This document shows positions 1-13,036 of a stretch of DNA of 64,000 nucleotides, in pieces. The translations under genes were made by a program, and so were the position numbers. The stretch's first letter is position 1. Each line of letters starts with the position of its first letter. The notes below the pieces were generated by a model that saw only the letters and a list, made by a program, of their open reading frames with translations, was not told the origin of the DNA and ran no database searches. This stretch comes from Norana najaformis (lineage: Eukaryota > Annelida > Clitellata > Crassiclitellata > Hormogastridae): positions 48,996,530 to 49,060,529 of the forward strand of contig OZ029914.1 in NCBI GenBank assembly GCA_964023275.1, given 5' to 3'.

Positions 1-672
1 TTTCATTTGGTCAAAATCCAGTTAAGCGTTTCAATAATTGCAGACAGTTCAGCAGAGTACACTGACGAGCTATTGACTAATCTAAAAGTTTTATGAATTT
101 TGAAGGATGGGATATAATAAGCTGCAGCCACCTTATCTTCAAGCTTTGATCCATCAGTATAGATAGGAATATAATCATTATATTTATTGATAATTTCTAA
201 GGATAAGTATTTCATATAATCTTGTAGATCAGTTTGTTTATTTATTTGTTTCTTTAACGAAATGTCTACTTTTATAATTTTATTAAGCCAAGGTGGTGTA
301 TTTGAATTATTGGGAGATTTAAAAGGCTGATGCAATGCAGAAAAGAATTCCTCTGTTCTTTTAAATAAAGACTGTTGTTCCCTATGCCATTTGCACTTTC
401 CATAATAATTTGCCCAGTGATCTTTCATGGTCTTCATTGCTGGGTGGTCTTCAGAACCGAGTATCTTAGACCCAACCTTGAGCGAGTTGTGCAGCCGACG
501 GAGGTGAAGGGGCATCTCACCACACTCGTTCTGTAGGGCCAAAATCGGTGTACCCTTGGCAGAACCACAGGCGATTCTTAAGGCCTCAGACTGAATATTT
601 TGTAATTTTTTAATTTGAGAATTACTAGCGATGGTATAAGCTACATCTCCATAGTCAAGTATAGGTGTTATA
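1..672 (-). mobile_element. I-clade-like LINE fragment (end of reverse transcriptase plus start of RNase H)
   Basis: The minus strand is open across this stretch and runs off the left edge of the window. The upstream part resembles the end of a LINE reverse transcriptase region (PILDYGDVAYTIAS, then LQNIQSEALRIACG and the LHLRRL region). The downstream part starts an RNase H domain (IYTDGSKLED, then VYSAELSAI). This RT to RNase H order is typical of I/Jockey-group LINEs. The first 50 or so codons of the same open frame, right of about 672, belong to a different LINE family. The element is therefore a 5'-truncated insertion into the neighbouring LINE. The join position is estimated from the change in similarity. 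Confidence 0.8.
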
Positions 673-2781
673 GGTAAGCGAAAGGACTTTATACTCGATG
701 CGTTCAGGCATGTGAGTGTTTTCGTGACAGCAAGAGCTGAAGCATTGTGGATTTTGTGGTCAGTTAATTTGAGTGGTATCAATATTGATGAAAAGTGAAT
801 TGCAGTAGTCTTGTTTTGCATGGACTATGGATGTGTTTAGAGTGGTTCTGGATTATAGTCAATTAGCAACTCTGATGAGATTATCATGAAGTGGCGCTTT
901 ATCAATTCACAATAACGATTACGATTGCGTGGCAATGGTAGATGCATTTTTAAAGTCAAGCAAAGGGCGGATTCTGCGAAGGTCATATATATATGCATAA
1001 AGCAAAAGCGGGAAAGATGGGTGATATGATCAGAAAGCTGTGGTTTAGGTCAAATGTTGCACCTAAATTGCGGACAGGGGAGTTAGTATTAAAGGTGTGG
1101 GTATAGGCAGAGTCCAGGCTGACGGAGATAGAAGGGTCAGGAATTTTTACTGAGCTGATCGCGTGGGTCATTAAGTATGAATTCGGTTTTAGATCGGTTC
1201 AGGCGCAAGAGATTAGATGTCTTCCAAGAGAAGATTTGTTTAAACACACGAAGAAGATGATCTATAGAGTCGTTGAAACGGGTTTCGTCAGCATACAGAT
1301 GGTGGTCAGCTGAGGATGCTTTAATGAGTAAACTGAGTGGGTAGTGGAGAGAATAAACAGAAGATGTCCAAGAACTGATCCTTGGGGAACTCCGCAAGTG
1401 AGAGGGCATGATTGGGAAGAGGCTTCCGGAGTTTTAAGGGTGAAGGAGCAGGAAGAGATATAAGACTATTTCAAGAGGAGAACAGCGACAGTAAAACGAA
1501 ACCAGGTCGAAAGTCTCTTGAACAAGATATTGTGATCAAAGGTGTCGAAGGCTGCTGAGATATCAAGGAGGCAGAGTCGAGACCTGTTATTGAGAGATGA
1601 CAGAAAGAAGTTTTTGTAGAGAGATGTGAATAGAGTTCCAGTTGAGTGACGTTTAGCAAAACCAGACTGGTGTGGGTTAAGGAGTGAGTTGGTAGCTAAA
1701 TAGTCATTGATCCCAGAGAGAACATTTATTCCGTTCAGTTAATTTGGAAATGAAAGTTCGGTAGTTCGAAAGGATTTCTTTGTCAAGCGATGATTTCTTG
1801 AGAAGAGGGTTAACAAGAGAGTGTTTTAAAAGGAGGGGAAAATTACCCGTAGAAAAGGAAATATGAACTATTTTGTAATGATTGGGACAAGGATCGATGC
1901 ACAGTCTCTCAGTATGGAGGTGGGTGTAAGGTGAAGTTTACCATATTTTTTGAAGAGATTTTAACAGATGTAATTCAGTCTCTGATGTGGGCTGAAATAT
2001 AGATATTGAAGATCGAGGTGGGGAGGGTTGGCACATCAATGGAAAAGTAAGTATCATGAGGTGGATAATTGATTGTTTTGCAGAAGATAGATTGTAGAGA
2101 AACATTTTGTAAGAAAAGAAAGAACAGAAGGAGTCAGCTACTGCAGAAGGTTGAAGAGAATTTTGTTGTGGGATGAATGAGTTGCGATGGAGGAGTTGGT
2201 TTATGATTTTCCAGAAAAGGCGGCGTAATGAAGAGTAAAATCTCACAAGCATTTGTGGCAGATTTAAGTGCAGGGAGAAGCTGAAGATCACGGGTACGTT
2301 TGTAAGCGCGTTCAAGGGGTCGCCGGAAAAATTTAAGGGCCTGGTAGGAATTGTACCAAGGATTGCTGAAGTGAGAGGAAGATTTGGTAATAATAGGAGC
2401 ATGTTTGCCGAGAATCGTGAAAAGCGTGATGGTGTAGAAACAGAGAAGGTCATCAAGGGAGAAAGATGGATTTAAGACAAAGGTCTAAGCAGATGATATC
2501 GTGTATGAAGGCTTCAATGTTTATTGAACTAATGCTACGAAAAGAATGATGAAAGACAGGATCAGGGTGTAGAGTCGGAAGAACAGCAACACGGGTAATG
2601 AAGGGGTAATGACCAGATGGTGTGTCAAAAGAAAGATGTTTAGGTGAAAGTCTGGAGAATGCTGATATATGATCAAGTGTTCGATTGTGAATGTGGGTGG
2701 GGAATTTGACATACTGGACCATTTAGTTGAAGGTAATAGGGTGCTTTTCTGTCTTATGCAAGGTTTGTAATACATAAACAT
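673..2781 (-). mobile_element. Degenerate CR1/L2-like LINE, interrupted by other insertions
   Basis: Minus-strand pieces in several frames match, in order, the endonuclease end (FPTHIHNRTLDHIS, then SGHYPFITRV, 2453-2722), the RT N-terminal region (1938-2456), RT core pieces (1137-1659) and the C-terminal region (983-1171 and 690-830). The better preserved copy at 58355-59800 is the same family (shared ISVSLDSAYTHTFNTN and SALAVTKT segments). Many stops and frameshifts show an old dead copy. A piece of about 100 bp at 838-935, absent from the other copy and ending in a CGATTACGATT tail, is a separate small insertion on the + strand. Confidence 0.8.
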
Positions 2782-3020
2782 TGTTTCTAAAGTGATTGTA
2801 GGATATTATAAAGAATTATAGAAACTGATGGGCCAGTAAACATGACATACAGCTGATGATTCATCATGTTTTAAAGAAGCCTGAGCGTGCCTTTATTACA
2901 TGCGGCGAAAACGGAAATTTTCATTAACGTAAAGTAGATGAATCATCTGGCTATTGACTGTCTTTGGACACGTCTAGGACCCAGCTTCTGATTGGTCGGC
3001 GGGCGCGCTGTCGCTGAAGC
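2782..3020. other. No gene seen; upstream flank of gene A promoter
   Basis: This is unique-looking AT-rich sequence that becomes GC-richer toward 3000, immediately before a CRE and TATA box. No coding frame or repeat was recognised. Confidence 0.4.
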
Positions 3021-3024
3021 GAGC

Positions 3025-3098
3025 TGACGTCAGCACTGATTTCTGCCCAAAACTTCTGTAATATGTGCTTGTGTTTGGTGGACGTTATCCTATATAAA
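3025..3098 (+). promoter_or_regulatory. Candidate core promoter of gene A: CRE palindrome plus TATA box
   Basis: A perfect CRE (TGACGTCA, 3025-3032) lies in the 12-bp palindrome GCTGACGTCAGC. A TATA box (TATATAAA, 3091-3098) follows about 60 bp later. An ATG that opens a signal-peptide-like frame lies about 75 bp further on, at 3171. Spacing and order fit a polymerase II promoter with a start site near 3120-3130. CRE sites bind CREB/ATF factors in animals; use here is inferred. Confidence 0.55.
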
Positions 3099-3170
3099 GA
3101 GGCAGCGAAGACAGTTTTTACCAGCATTTGAGAGTAAATTCTTGAGACAGTGTGTCATTTACTCAGTTTA

Positions 3171-3231
3171 ATGTTTGAGTGCAAATTCGGTTGGTTATTG
3201 CTGACACTAGCTATATTTGTATATTTCGTGC
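3171..3231 (+). CDS. Gene A exon 1: candidate signal-peptide exon
   Basis: ATG at 3171 starts MFECKFGWLLLTLAIFVYFV, a short charged start followed by a strong hydrophobic core. A phase-1 end at 3231 (C then GTGTAG) joins to the IgA exon and continues L-AASSIVEV, a plausible signal-peptidase region. The donor is weak, so the exact end is uncertain. The segment resembles the hydrophobic ORF at 19144 upstream of gene B. Confidence 0.45.
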
Positions 3232-6200
3232 GTGTAGAAGTTTTAATGTTATGAATATACGTCCTGTTGTGATCGAATTGTTGATCTGTAAAAGCGTATA
3301 TTCATATTAATACAGCTGGCCATTTGCTGAAACCATGAGCTCATGCAGAAAAATTTGCGTACAAATTGAAAACTGGATTTAAAAATTCATTTTATGGAAA
3401 CCAAAGCACCGTATTAAAATCCGAAGTCTGAAAGAAGATTAATGCAACTGCAAGGGTGGAGTCAGGTTTATTTGGAGTCAATTTTGACCTAGACAAGGCA
3501 ATTAACATGCAAAAGGGAGCAGAAAAATGTGACGTTAGAAGCAGAATGAGGATTAGGACAGATTGACGCACACGCAGAGAGTATATATATATATATACGA
3601 GATGTTTTGATACAAAAAAATGTTTTCAGCAAATGGCCAGCTGTATTAATATGCGCTTTTTAAAGTGGTTGCCTTTCGCTTGAGGTCTCGTATATCCTAC
3701 GAGACCGGAAACAGTAGAATGCCGTAATTGAAGTTCGAAAAGAAGTAAACAGTTAGTCGAAGCCTAAAGTGATTATCAAGTGAACTTTATTTTATGGCGA
3801 ATATTTTTATTTTTGCTAAGTGTTATGTAGTTGTGATGATTTGGAGCTTTATAATAGCAATCCAAAAATTTACGAAATGTATTGTATGAAAATTTTCCTC
3901 TGCTATTATTATCTCAGTTACTGTTGTATCAATCATTGCATCTGCATAATAGTACTTTGTTCTGAGATGTTGTCATACGCACGTCGACATACGTGAATAT
4001 TTGAAAGGAGATTCAGTTTATGATTAAAAATAGGCCGAAAATGATGTTTAATCGTCATCCTTCTGTAACTAGCAATAAGTTTAGCTTAACACAATCTGCT
4101 TTCACTGTTGAATTCCAATGAAACCCATGCATTAAAGCACATTTTAAGGAAAAAACGACAATTTTAGGCAGCTCAAAGTTATTTGTCAAAAGTGTTTTGC
4201 TGTAAAATATTTCTTTATTTCCACCAATATGCTGCATTTTCACCAATTTCTTTATGTCAGTGTATGCTTGTATGTATGTTTCTGAGCCCACATTTTAACA
4301 ACTTCGCAAAAGCGCTGAGGAACAGCTTTCTGACAGATCTAAAAGATGCACCTTAAGATACAGTAAGCTGAAATTTCTCTTGAGCTATTTGATGTGGTAA
4401 AGTTCTAGTTTTTAGTGGAAGGTTGTTTCGTGAGGATGCAAGAGAAGGAACGATATATCTGAATCGTTGTACGGAAGCGCGGAACCAACAGATCCACAGG
4501 TGCCGCAAAGCGCAGTGTTTGTCAACCCGGTTGGCTATATTCCGGAGCCGAACCAACTAACTTTCGATGCACTGTCGAATAGTAGGATCTTGACTGTGAT
4601 TTCATCCTAAACCAGGAGCCAGAATAGAGTCTGGCAGTAGTTTGAAGCATGCGAGAATGTTGGCATGTTGGCCACGACCCGGGCAGCACAGTTATGGAGG
4701 GACTAGAGCTGGCGATTAAGAAACTTTGGCAGGCCTGCATTTTCAATATTCCAGGCGTGTAATGTTGAAAGAATGAAAGAGGGTCGCAGTTACTTCGTGT
4801 GAAAAATTCCACCGAACGACCCTGTATGGGGCGTATGATGTATGATTATTAAATGGATTATTTGAAAAGGCGCATCATTTTTTTTATTAGACATCACACA
4901 TCGATTCATTTCTTTATCAGCATGTTATACCTATACCGCATGCAATACCCTGGTTGCCCATCGAACATAGAATCCATTTTATGATCTTTCTTATATCTCA
5001 AGAGTTATCACCGTTAAATCAGCAGACCTATCCCTGCTACTGGTTCATCCATTTACCGACATTTATTGCACTCTATCGTCTAACGCTGATTCTTGCTCTG
5101 CCTTGCACCAGGATGGTGTTGGGCTCTAGGGCGTTCTTGGTGGCTAGTCCATAGTTTTTGGAATTCACTGCCCAGTTCTATGCGTTCTGCCAGCTCTTTA
5201 ATGTCATTCAGATCTTACTTAAGACTATTCGTTTTCTGTGAAGGTTTGCACCCTTTAATGTTTCTCTAATGTTACTTCGGATGCTGTCGGTTATAGAGCA
5301 TCAATTTTCATTGATTTATTTGTTGAATTTCTCGATTTGATTTATTTTCGCTATGATTTGTTCTTTCTACAGTTTGGCCAAGCCTGCCGATTCAAAAAGG
5401 AACACGTTTTCATTGTTTTTGGTATACTTTGGTGGCATTAAGCCTACTTTCGGGTAAGTCTTTTTAATTGCATTGATACATATTTTCAAATAGTTTGCGC
5501 ATTGTTTAGAGCAAACTCTTAAGATTTTACTCTGAATTTAAAAAGTGAACTTCAAGATTAATGCTACATTGACACAATTAATATCGCAGTATTTTATATA
5601 TGTCTAGTTTTTGTGCAAAAGTTTTTGCACAAATATTTTATTTACATGCATTTGTTAACTCGTTGAAGTGTTGTAAACGTGGCAGAGCTGTAGTAATATC
5701 ATAGAGTTTGTCCCTTTGAACATATAGGTAGCACTTTTTACATGACAGCTATTTACATGTATTCCAAGCATCAAGAGATAGCTGTCTTTCACGAAAGCTG
5801 AAACTCGACTTTACAGTACATACGCACAAAACACGTCAATATACATACCCCTTGTGTAATACCTGTTGCTCATGTGCTCAATCTGCATCGTTGTGCCAAT
5901 TCCATACAACTGTAAAGTGCCCTTTCTTGTCTAAATTAAACATTTATCGCATCGGGTTCATTGAATGACATTTGTTCCAAGGAACATCGACTATAAATGT
6001 GCTAATGTAATACATATTTGAGCTTGCTTACTTTAATTCCAGTTTAGTTGTTACATAATTTAGATTGTGCAACCAAAGTGAGATTAAGCCTTGGTGTGAA
6101 CTTAGGTATATACATGATTGTATACTTGTATGTTTGCATGTATGTATCAAGACATTTAAAATAGCGTGTTTTAAGTACTTAAAAATGCGTTAGGCACTTG

Positions 6201-8316
6201 ACTATATAACATGAGAACGTGACTTTCAGATATACTGATCCAGCATGTTTAAGCGTGCATTTGAATTAGAAATTTCTGCTACGCAATACTGATGAGTCAA
6301 TGGGTTGCTGACTTGTTTCTGATGACTGGCGAGCGAACCGTGGATTCTTCCACAACATCGGTAGATGCATATTTAATCATGAGGCGCTTGCGCGAGAAAT
6401 GGACCGCTCTAGTCTAGTTTTAATTGGTTTGTTATCATGACGGAAAGAGCCTATAAAACAGTTGCAAATGCTTAATTGGGAGAGAGCGAAGAAAATTCCG
6501 TAGTATCAGTTTTTCGCGTATTCAGTTGGTAATTTGAGTAACAAATGTTGAAAGATTAGTTCGTTTAGAAACTGTGACTATTCAACAACTTTGTGAATTG
6601 AATTGTTCGTTTTATTATAATTTTGAAAATCAAAGACTCACTATTAACGCTGCGCTACAAATCGGGTGAGTCGACGGTTCGAAGCACAAAGATTGAAAAC
6701 TTCGGAAGATAATCGACATAACTGACCTAAGTGAATGCTTTTTAAGGCAGTTTTAAAATCTTTGCTGAACAGAGTCAAATTTGACAATTTATCTGCGCAG
6801 CGGAAGACCGTTCCCAAAAGAAAACTCAATGCAAGAGAAGACACAGAAGGCTCAAATTGATGTGCATAATCGTGGAACTTGCATATTGCCACAGTAGCAG
6901 AAGGCAACGATCGTCGACCGGATGACTGGAGACTAGAACACAGATTATTCTGATGCATGCCAGTCCAGAGGCGACCAGCAAGGCCAGTCACAGGAGGAGA
7001 ACCATAAACTTTATTTTCTCAGCAGGCAGCCAGTAAAGTGTGTCCTTCATATATTCCGATATATGACAATATTCTGAAGATTGCCTTGTAATGGGGAAGC
7101 GCAAATGAGGACACATTAAAGATAACGGATTATGAACTTCGGCAGACCTGCTAGATCAGAGTTGCAGTAGCCGAAGCGTGTTAGAATGAACGAAAACGAA
7201 TGTAGGCTACTAGAATCTCTGCGGCACTAAACGAAAGTCTTTGCCGAATGCCCCGTATCTCACTCATCTGTTACTGGCAGGATCCGCAAAGTGAGAGACA
7301 GAGATAGAGACAGCGACAGAGAGAAAGAGAGAGGAGAAAGGGAGAGAGAGAGAGAGTTATACGTACTCGTAACGTTTTAAAGGATGATCTAAATGTTTCA
7401 CTTTCAGTTGCAGCTTCATCAATTGTCGAAGTTCCTAACAATACGGTCCTCTTGAAATGGAACTCGTCCGAAGCGATTGAAATGGCGTGTAAATCAGATT
7501 GCCAGTGCAATTTGCTATGGTATGTGCGTAAGAATCGAGACTCGGAAATAGAAACGCTGTACAATGGATACTCTTTGCGTACAGATGCAAAATCCTATAG
7601 TACGGTAATATCGAATGAACCGGGAATGTATAACCTACGTCTCGGAAACAGAGCAGAAGCTGCACAAACCTACATTTGCTTAGAACCTGGAACCTTAGCT
7701 GAAGCCAGCGCAGAATTAATCTGGCTTGGTAAGTTCATATATTTTCTAAAACGGTCCTGATTTCTGCAGTATACGCCATATTCTGGATTTGTTTAGAATA
7801 ACTCAAACTGTTGATTAGATCGATTTTGATATGAATAGTTTAGCCAGTATTGTGGCCTGTTTAATTTTTATATAGGGTTGCATCGCCAAGTAACACGCCA
7901 AGCATGATTGGTAGGCCTAACGTTGTCTATGCAGGGAGAACTTCAGATAAGACTTAATTAGTCAGAAATAAACTGTTTGCTAGGCTATAAAAGAGCTGAA
8001 AGCAACACATTTTACATGCCCTTATAGAAACTCTTCAGAAGCGTTGGTCAAAAGATCTTTCGACTCAGTCGCAAAAAAGGATCACAGCAATTCAACAACG
8101 GGACTTCTTTCAAATGCTGAAGTCATTTATCTATATTGGAGGGATAGTGGGCTATACTATTCTGTTATTCCATGGGCGTTGACGCATCCAAATAAGCTAC
8201 TAACCAGGCTCGATATTGCTCATGTTCTTAAGCTTGCGAACTTTATATATTTGTGGATTTGTTAAACGCCTATGACTAACCTCTTATTGGCAGTACTGAG
8301 CGCCAAGCACGAAACC

Positions 8317-8350
<34 letters not shown>

Positions 8351-11300
8351 ATCAGCATCATCATCATCATCATTATCATCAATTGTTTTATCCCTCAGAG
8401 GCTTACCTAGGTGAATTTTCACCCCATTGTCAGTATTTGTGCTGCAATGTTTTACAGTTTTGGAGCTATGGCATGCGCTTTGGTGTATATGTTCCTATAT
8501 GAATTTTGCTTGATTTAATATTTTTGTCTTACTTATTTTTAATGCATGGTCACGTGACTGACGTCATATCTTGGCCATTTTTGTTGATAATTAGCGTGTA
8601 ACATGTCTTGAAGGTTATCTGCAGCTAATGCTAGTAAATTAATATCAGAATGGATTGAAAGAGACGAAAATGATGATGATAATGTAGAGTGTGATGACAG
8701 TAGCGATCTGTTGGAGCTAGATGATGTTGAAATCGATGATGATTGCGAGGACAGTGATACAGGCAACGATTTACCGAGCGACGCTTATGGAGGCCTTGCC
8801 ATTGATAACCAAGGCAGTATTTGTCTTATTTCTAAAGATGGTAATACAAAATGGTACACAGCGGAACCAAGATTGCAGAAGAAGCGAACACCTGCTGATA
8901 TTGTCAGAAAGCCTGGGGTAGAACCTGAGACACCAAGTGCGCTTTTCAGTTATTTTTTGACGATTCTGTATTAGACTGCATTTTAAAGGCTTCTATACGG
9001 AAAAGGGACAAACTGCGCAGCACATGGTATTTACCCTCCAGTAAGACTGAAGCGGGCGAGGAAACTCCGACGATGGATCTTCAGCCATCGGTGAAAAGAG
9101 CATTGTAATATGTAAAGGGATAGACGGTCAAAAAAGCAAAACGCGACACAGGAGACGGGCAGTTCCAAAGGTCGCTGTCTGCGGTAAGCATGCAACAAAG
9201 TGTTACTTGTGTCGATGACTGTAGCCTCGATGACTGTGCTGACAGAAGCGCTGAAGAATATAGATAACGGAGACAAGGTTGGGGGAATCTGGTGAATGCT
9301 AAAAGATTTGCAGATGCTCCGGCAATGGTAGCAGATACCATTGATGGACTAAGATAATGGATGCGCTGAACAAAAAACGGAAGAATATGATATGAAGGTA
9401 AATAGATAGAAAACAAAGGTGATGAGATTGAGTAAATTACAAAAGAAAAAGAAAAACTATTGTAGTCGATGGTGCAAAAAATTGAATTTGTCTTCCAGTT
9501 CTGTTATCTTGAAAATTTAATATCGGATAACTGCAGATGCAGTGATGATGTCAAGAATAGCAATGGAAAAAACTTTCTGGAAGAGAGGAGAACTTCTGAT
9601 AGGACGGCAACTTTCCTAATATTGAGCTAATATAGCAAGTAACTATACGACGGCCTCATCGAATCCTGTACAGACTGGCTGTCATATAAATCTGAGTTCT
9701 CAAAAACTTCATAAGACTTCTTTATGTCGGATGATGCGTCATTGTAACAGATTCATATAATAAAAGTTAAATAAAAATAATTAATTTTGCATTAAGCTGT
9801 TTTTAAACAAATTTTTATTTACATTAATTTTTTAAACAGACGACCTAATATGCAGCGACAGTTCGACTGAAGACCTTGTCAATCTGACGTGTAGCGTTGA
9901 ATTCCGAGGAAACTGGGCTCCTACGATGGAATGGAAGGAACACAGCAGCAATGGCGAGAAAGTCCTTTCAGTCGGAGTCAGCATTGTCACAGTTCTTAAT
10001 CAACGTGTCACCAATACATTGGCTATTGCAATGCAGGATGGTAGCAGAAGCTACACCTGCACAACAAAATTCAACATCAGTGGAAAGTCTCCTCATACAA
10101 CAGCAACAAACGTCCCTGACTGTAATCTAAAATGGACATCTTCAGTATTAACCAAGTCCGAAGGTCTGTTTGGTCAAATTATTCAACTACTTTGTTTGTT
10201 TCTTTCTATAAATAAAGTTATTTTTCCTGATAGTTGAGACGGTGTAATGTTATGCATTGCAATCAGACGTGTAATGATCCAATACAGTTGGAAGAAGTAC
10301 AGTATACTGTACGTGAACATGTATTATAGGGTTTGTTTAGCACAATTCAAGAACCTCTCAGAGGCGCTTGAAAGTAAATATTTAACATTTAATAGGCGCG
10401 TCCATGGATTCGCAACACGGGACACACATCAGACGAATCTCTTCTAATTCAAAGCAAAAGTTACGTATTCAAAAGGATGTGTGGCATCAACGTAAGAACC
10501 AATGAAAAAAGTATATTTCATGATTGTATATTATAGTGTATTGTTTAGCTTATGTAACACCCCTTGCATTGTACATTTTATTGCTTGTTACATATATCGC
10601 CCATTGAGAAAAATTACAGAGATTTTGTGAAGACAGACCTGGGCCAATTACTTAACAATCTTAGGGTCTGCATAGTTTAATGCCTGGGATATGTGAGTCA
10701 CAATTGAGTGTTTTTCCAAATCTCGTGGGAAAAATTACGTAAAAAACAAATTTTCGACAAAATAATAATCAGAAAACCCGGTCATTATTAATATTATAAT
10801 TGTCTAAAATGGTGTCCAAGCACCAGAAAGTGGAAGCTTAAAAATTAGCGCTAGATTTGTTGTTGATATGTTGTAGATGAACCGTTTTCAACACTGATCA
10901 TGGCTTCTGCAATTATAGCTTCGATATTAATCGCAGCAATTATAACTCTGCTTATAGTTTTATTCATTCGCAAGGAAAAGACGAAAGGTAGGGCTACGCA
11001 ACGTAACATAACTTAAGAACCATTTTGAATAGAAACGATTCATTTTCAGTCAATACTGCAAAATCAGTGGGACACGGGAGCCAATTGACTAGAGCGATCG
11101 GCTTATAATACGGAGAGTATGGGTTCTTGAACAATTATTTCACCGCAACTGCTTAGCGCCATCGATTGATACTTAGTCATCAGATAGTGGCGCTTAATAA
11201 ATGCAGAAGAAATGATGATAATGATGCTGTAATAATAATAATATTACTACTACTACTACTACTACTACTACTAATAATAATAATAATCATCATCATCATC

Positions 11301-12979
11301 AGCAGCAGCATCATAATCATATTCATAGTCAAACAATAATAGTAATAATAACTCATATTTCATCTTAAGTACGATACATCAAGTTTATTAGTGATCCCAA
11401 CGCTCTTATTTCTATTTCACAAATTTTACTTTTGCAATTATTTGCAAGTTACGGTTTTTTGCCTGTCTCTTTAGAAAAATAATCATTGATTTTATAGTGC
11501 CAGTAAATAGCATAAACAATAGGCCTATCTAAGACTTGTATTTCTATCTCTAGTCAATAACATAATAATATTATGTATATATGTGCTTCTGGAATCTCAT
11601 ACAATAAGACTGTAAAAAACATGTGCTCCGTTATCTGACCAGAATTATCTGCTTATAGTCTATTGGTATTAAACTATCTTTTATTCATTTGCTTGTTTTC
11701 GTGTTTTCACACAGTTTGCAATGATAAGACTAGGAAACAGTAAATATTAATGTAGCATAAATGATATTTTGCTTTATAATTCTCTAAACGCGAATACTCT
11801 CTACGGTAAATTATGAAATCAAATTTACCTTGTGCGTAGATTCATTAAATTTCATTTTTATATTATTTCTTCTTCAGATCGAAACCAAAAGGAAAAGCAA
11901 AGTAATGAAGAAAAGGCAAACTGTATGCTCATTCTGGTAAGTTAAAGCTTAGGTATCTGTAATTATGTCTGTAGGATTTGACTGTTATATGTAGATCTAA
12001 AAAGTAGGAAGGTCCTACTTTATTTCACTGAAACTTTTGATGGCCTTTTGCTCATTAGGATTTTTGACGACCTTTTTATTGCCAACATTTCTGATGGCTG
12101 CTTTAGCTATCTGCCGTTTACTAAGTCATTGCTTCACAATTTCTACTAGAGTGTAGTTATTGACTTTCTTTAGTCCCACCCATTAATTTAGTCAAATTTA
12201 GACACATACAAAATTTGATCTTCAGGGTAAGAAGTGGTGGACAAAAGTTTTAGGAATGACAGACCATGGTCTGTTCCCCCTCTTTGGCAATGACTAAGAA
12301 AATCTTGTGAAAGTAATAGAGAGATGTTAAAAGCTGTTCTATTATTGTCCAAACAATGGAACCTATTATCATAATTATTATTAATTAGAAACTTCTAGAG
12401 CGCTGGCGTCTAATGCACAAGGCATCAACCAATGGCACATCAAATTTAAGCCATATTCGGGCCAATATCCAGAAGATCGGTCCACTAAGACAGAGAGGCA
12501 CCCTACCGCGGATAAGGCAACTGAAGATTTATATATAAGCCCAACATGCAAGTAATGAAAGCAGCAGCAATCTGGATCTATGACTCTAAATGCTACAGGT
12601 CTCAAGGAAATAATCTATTTAAGTAAAATTTAATAGGCCTAACTGTACTCTTCTGCTGTTCTTCTGCAAAATTACTTTAAAACTAGAAATGTAACATAAC
12701 CTGAACTTTGATCTTAGAAGTTAACTTACTTATATTTCCCGTTTCCACTGACAACATAAACAATGATGTGCCAATATCTAGCTTTGAGTCCAGTAGATTG
12801 CATGCCATATGGTGTATAAGTTTAGAGAAATGGAAAAAGTATGCTGAAAGAGGTAAGTCATGTATTGATGCCATGATCGCGGTCAGATTGGGTTCTCTCC
12901 AAAACAAATGACTTGGGTCGGTGTTTCAAAGTTGGTCAACCAATAACTAAGAAAGAATTTTTCGCAAGTGTACAAACGG

Positions 12980-13036
<57 letters not shown>

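Noticed and set aside
8272-8502. Serine/histidine-run protein frame
   Set aside because: It is only the translation of the CAT microsatellite.
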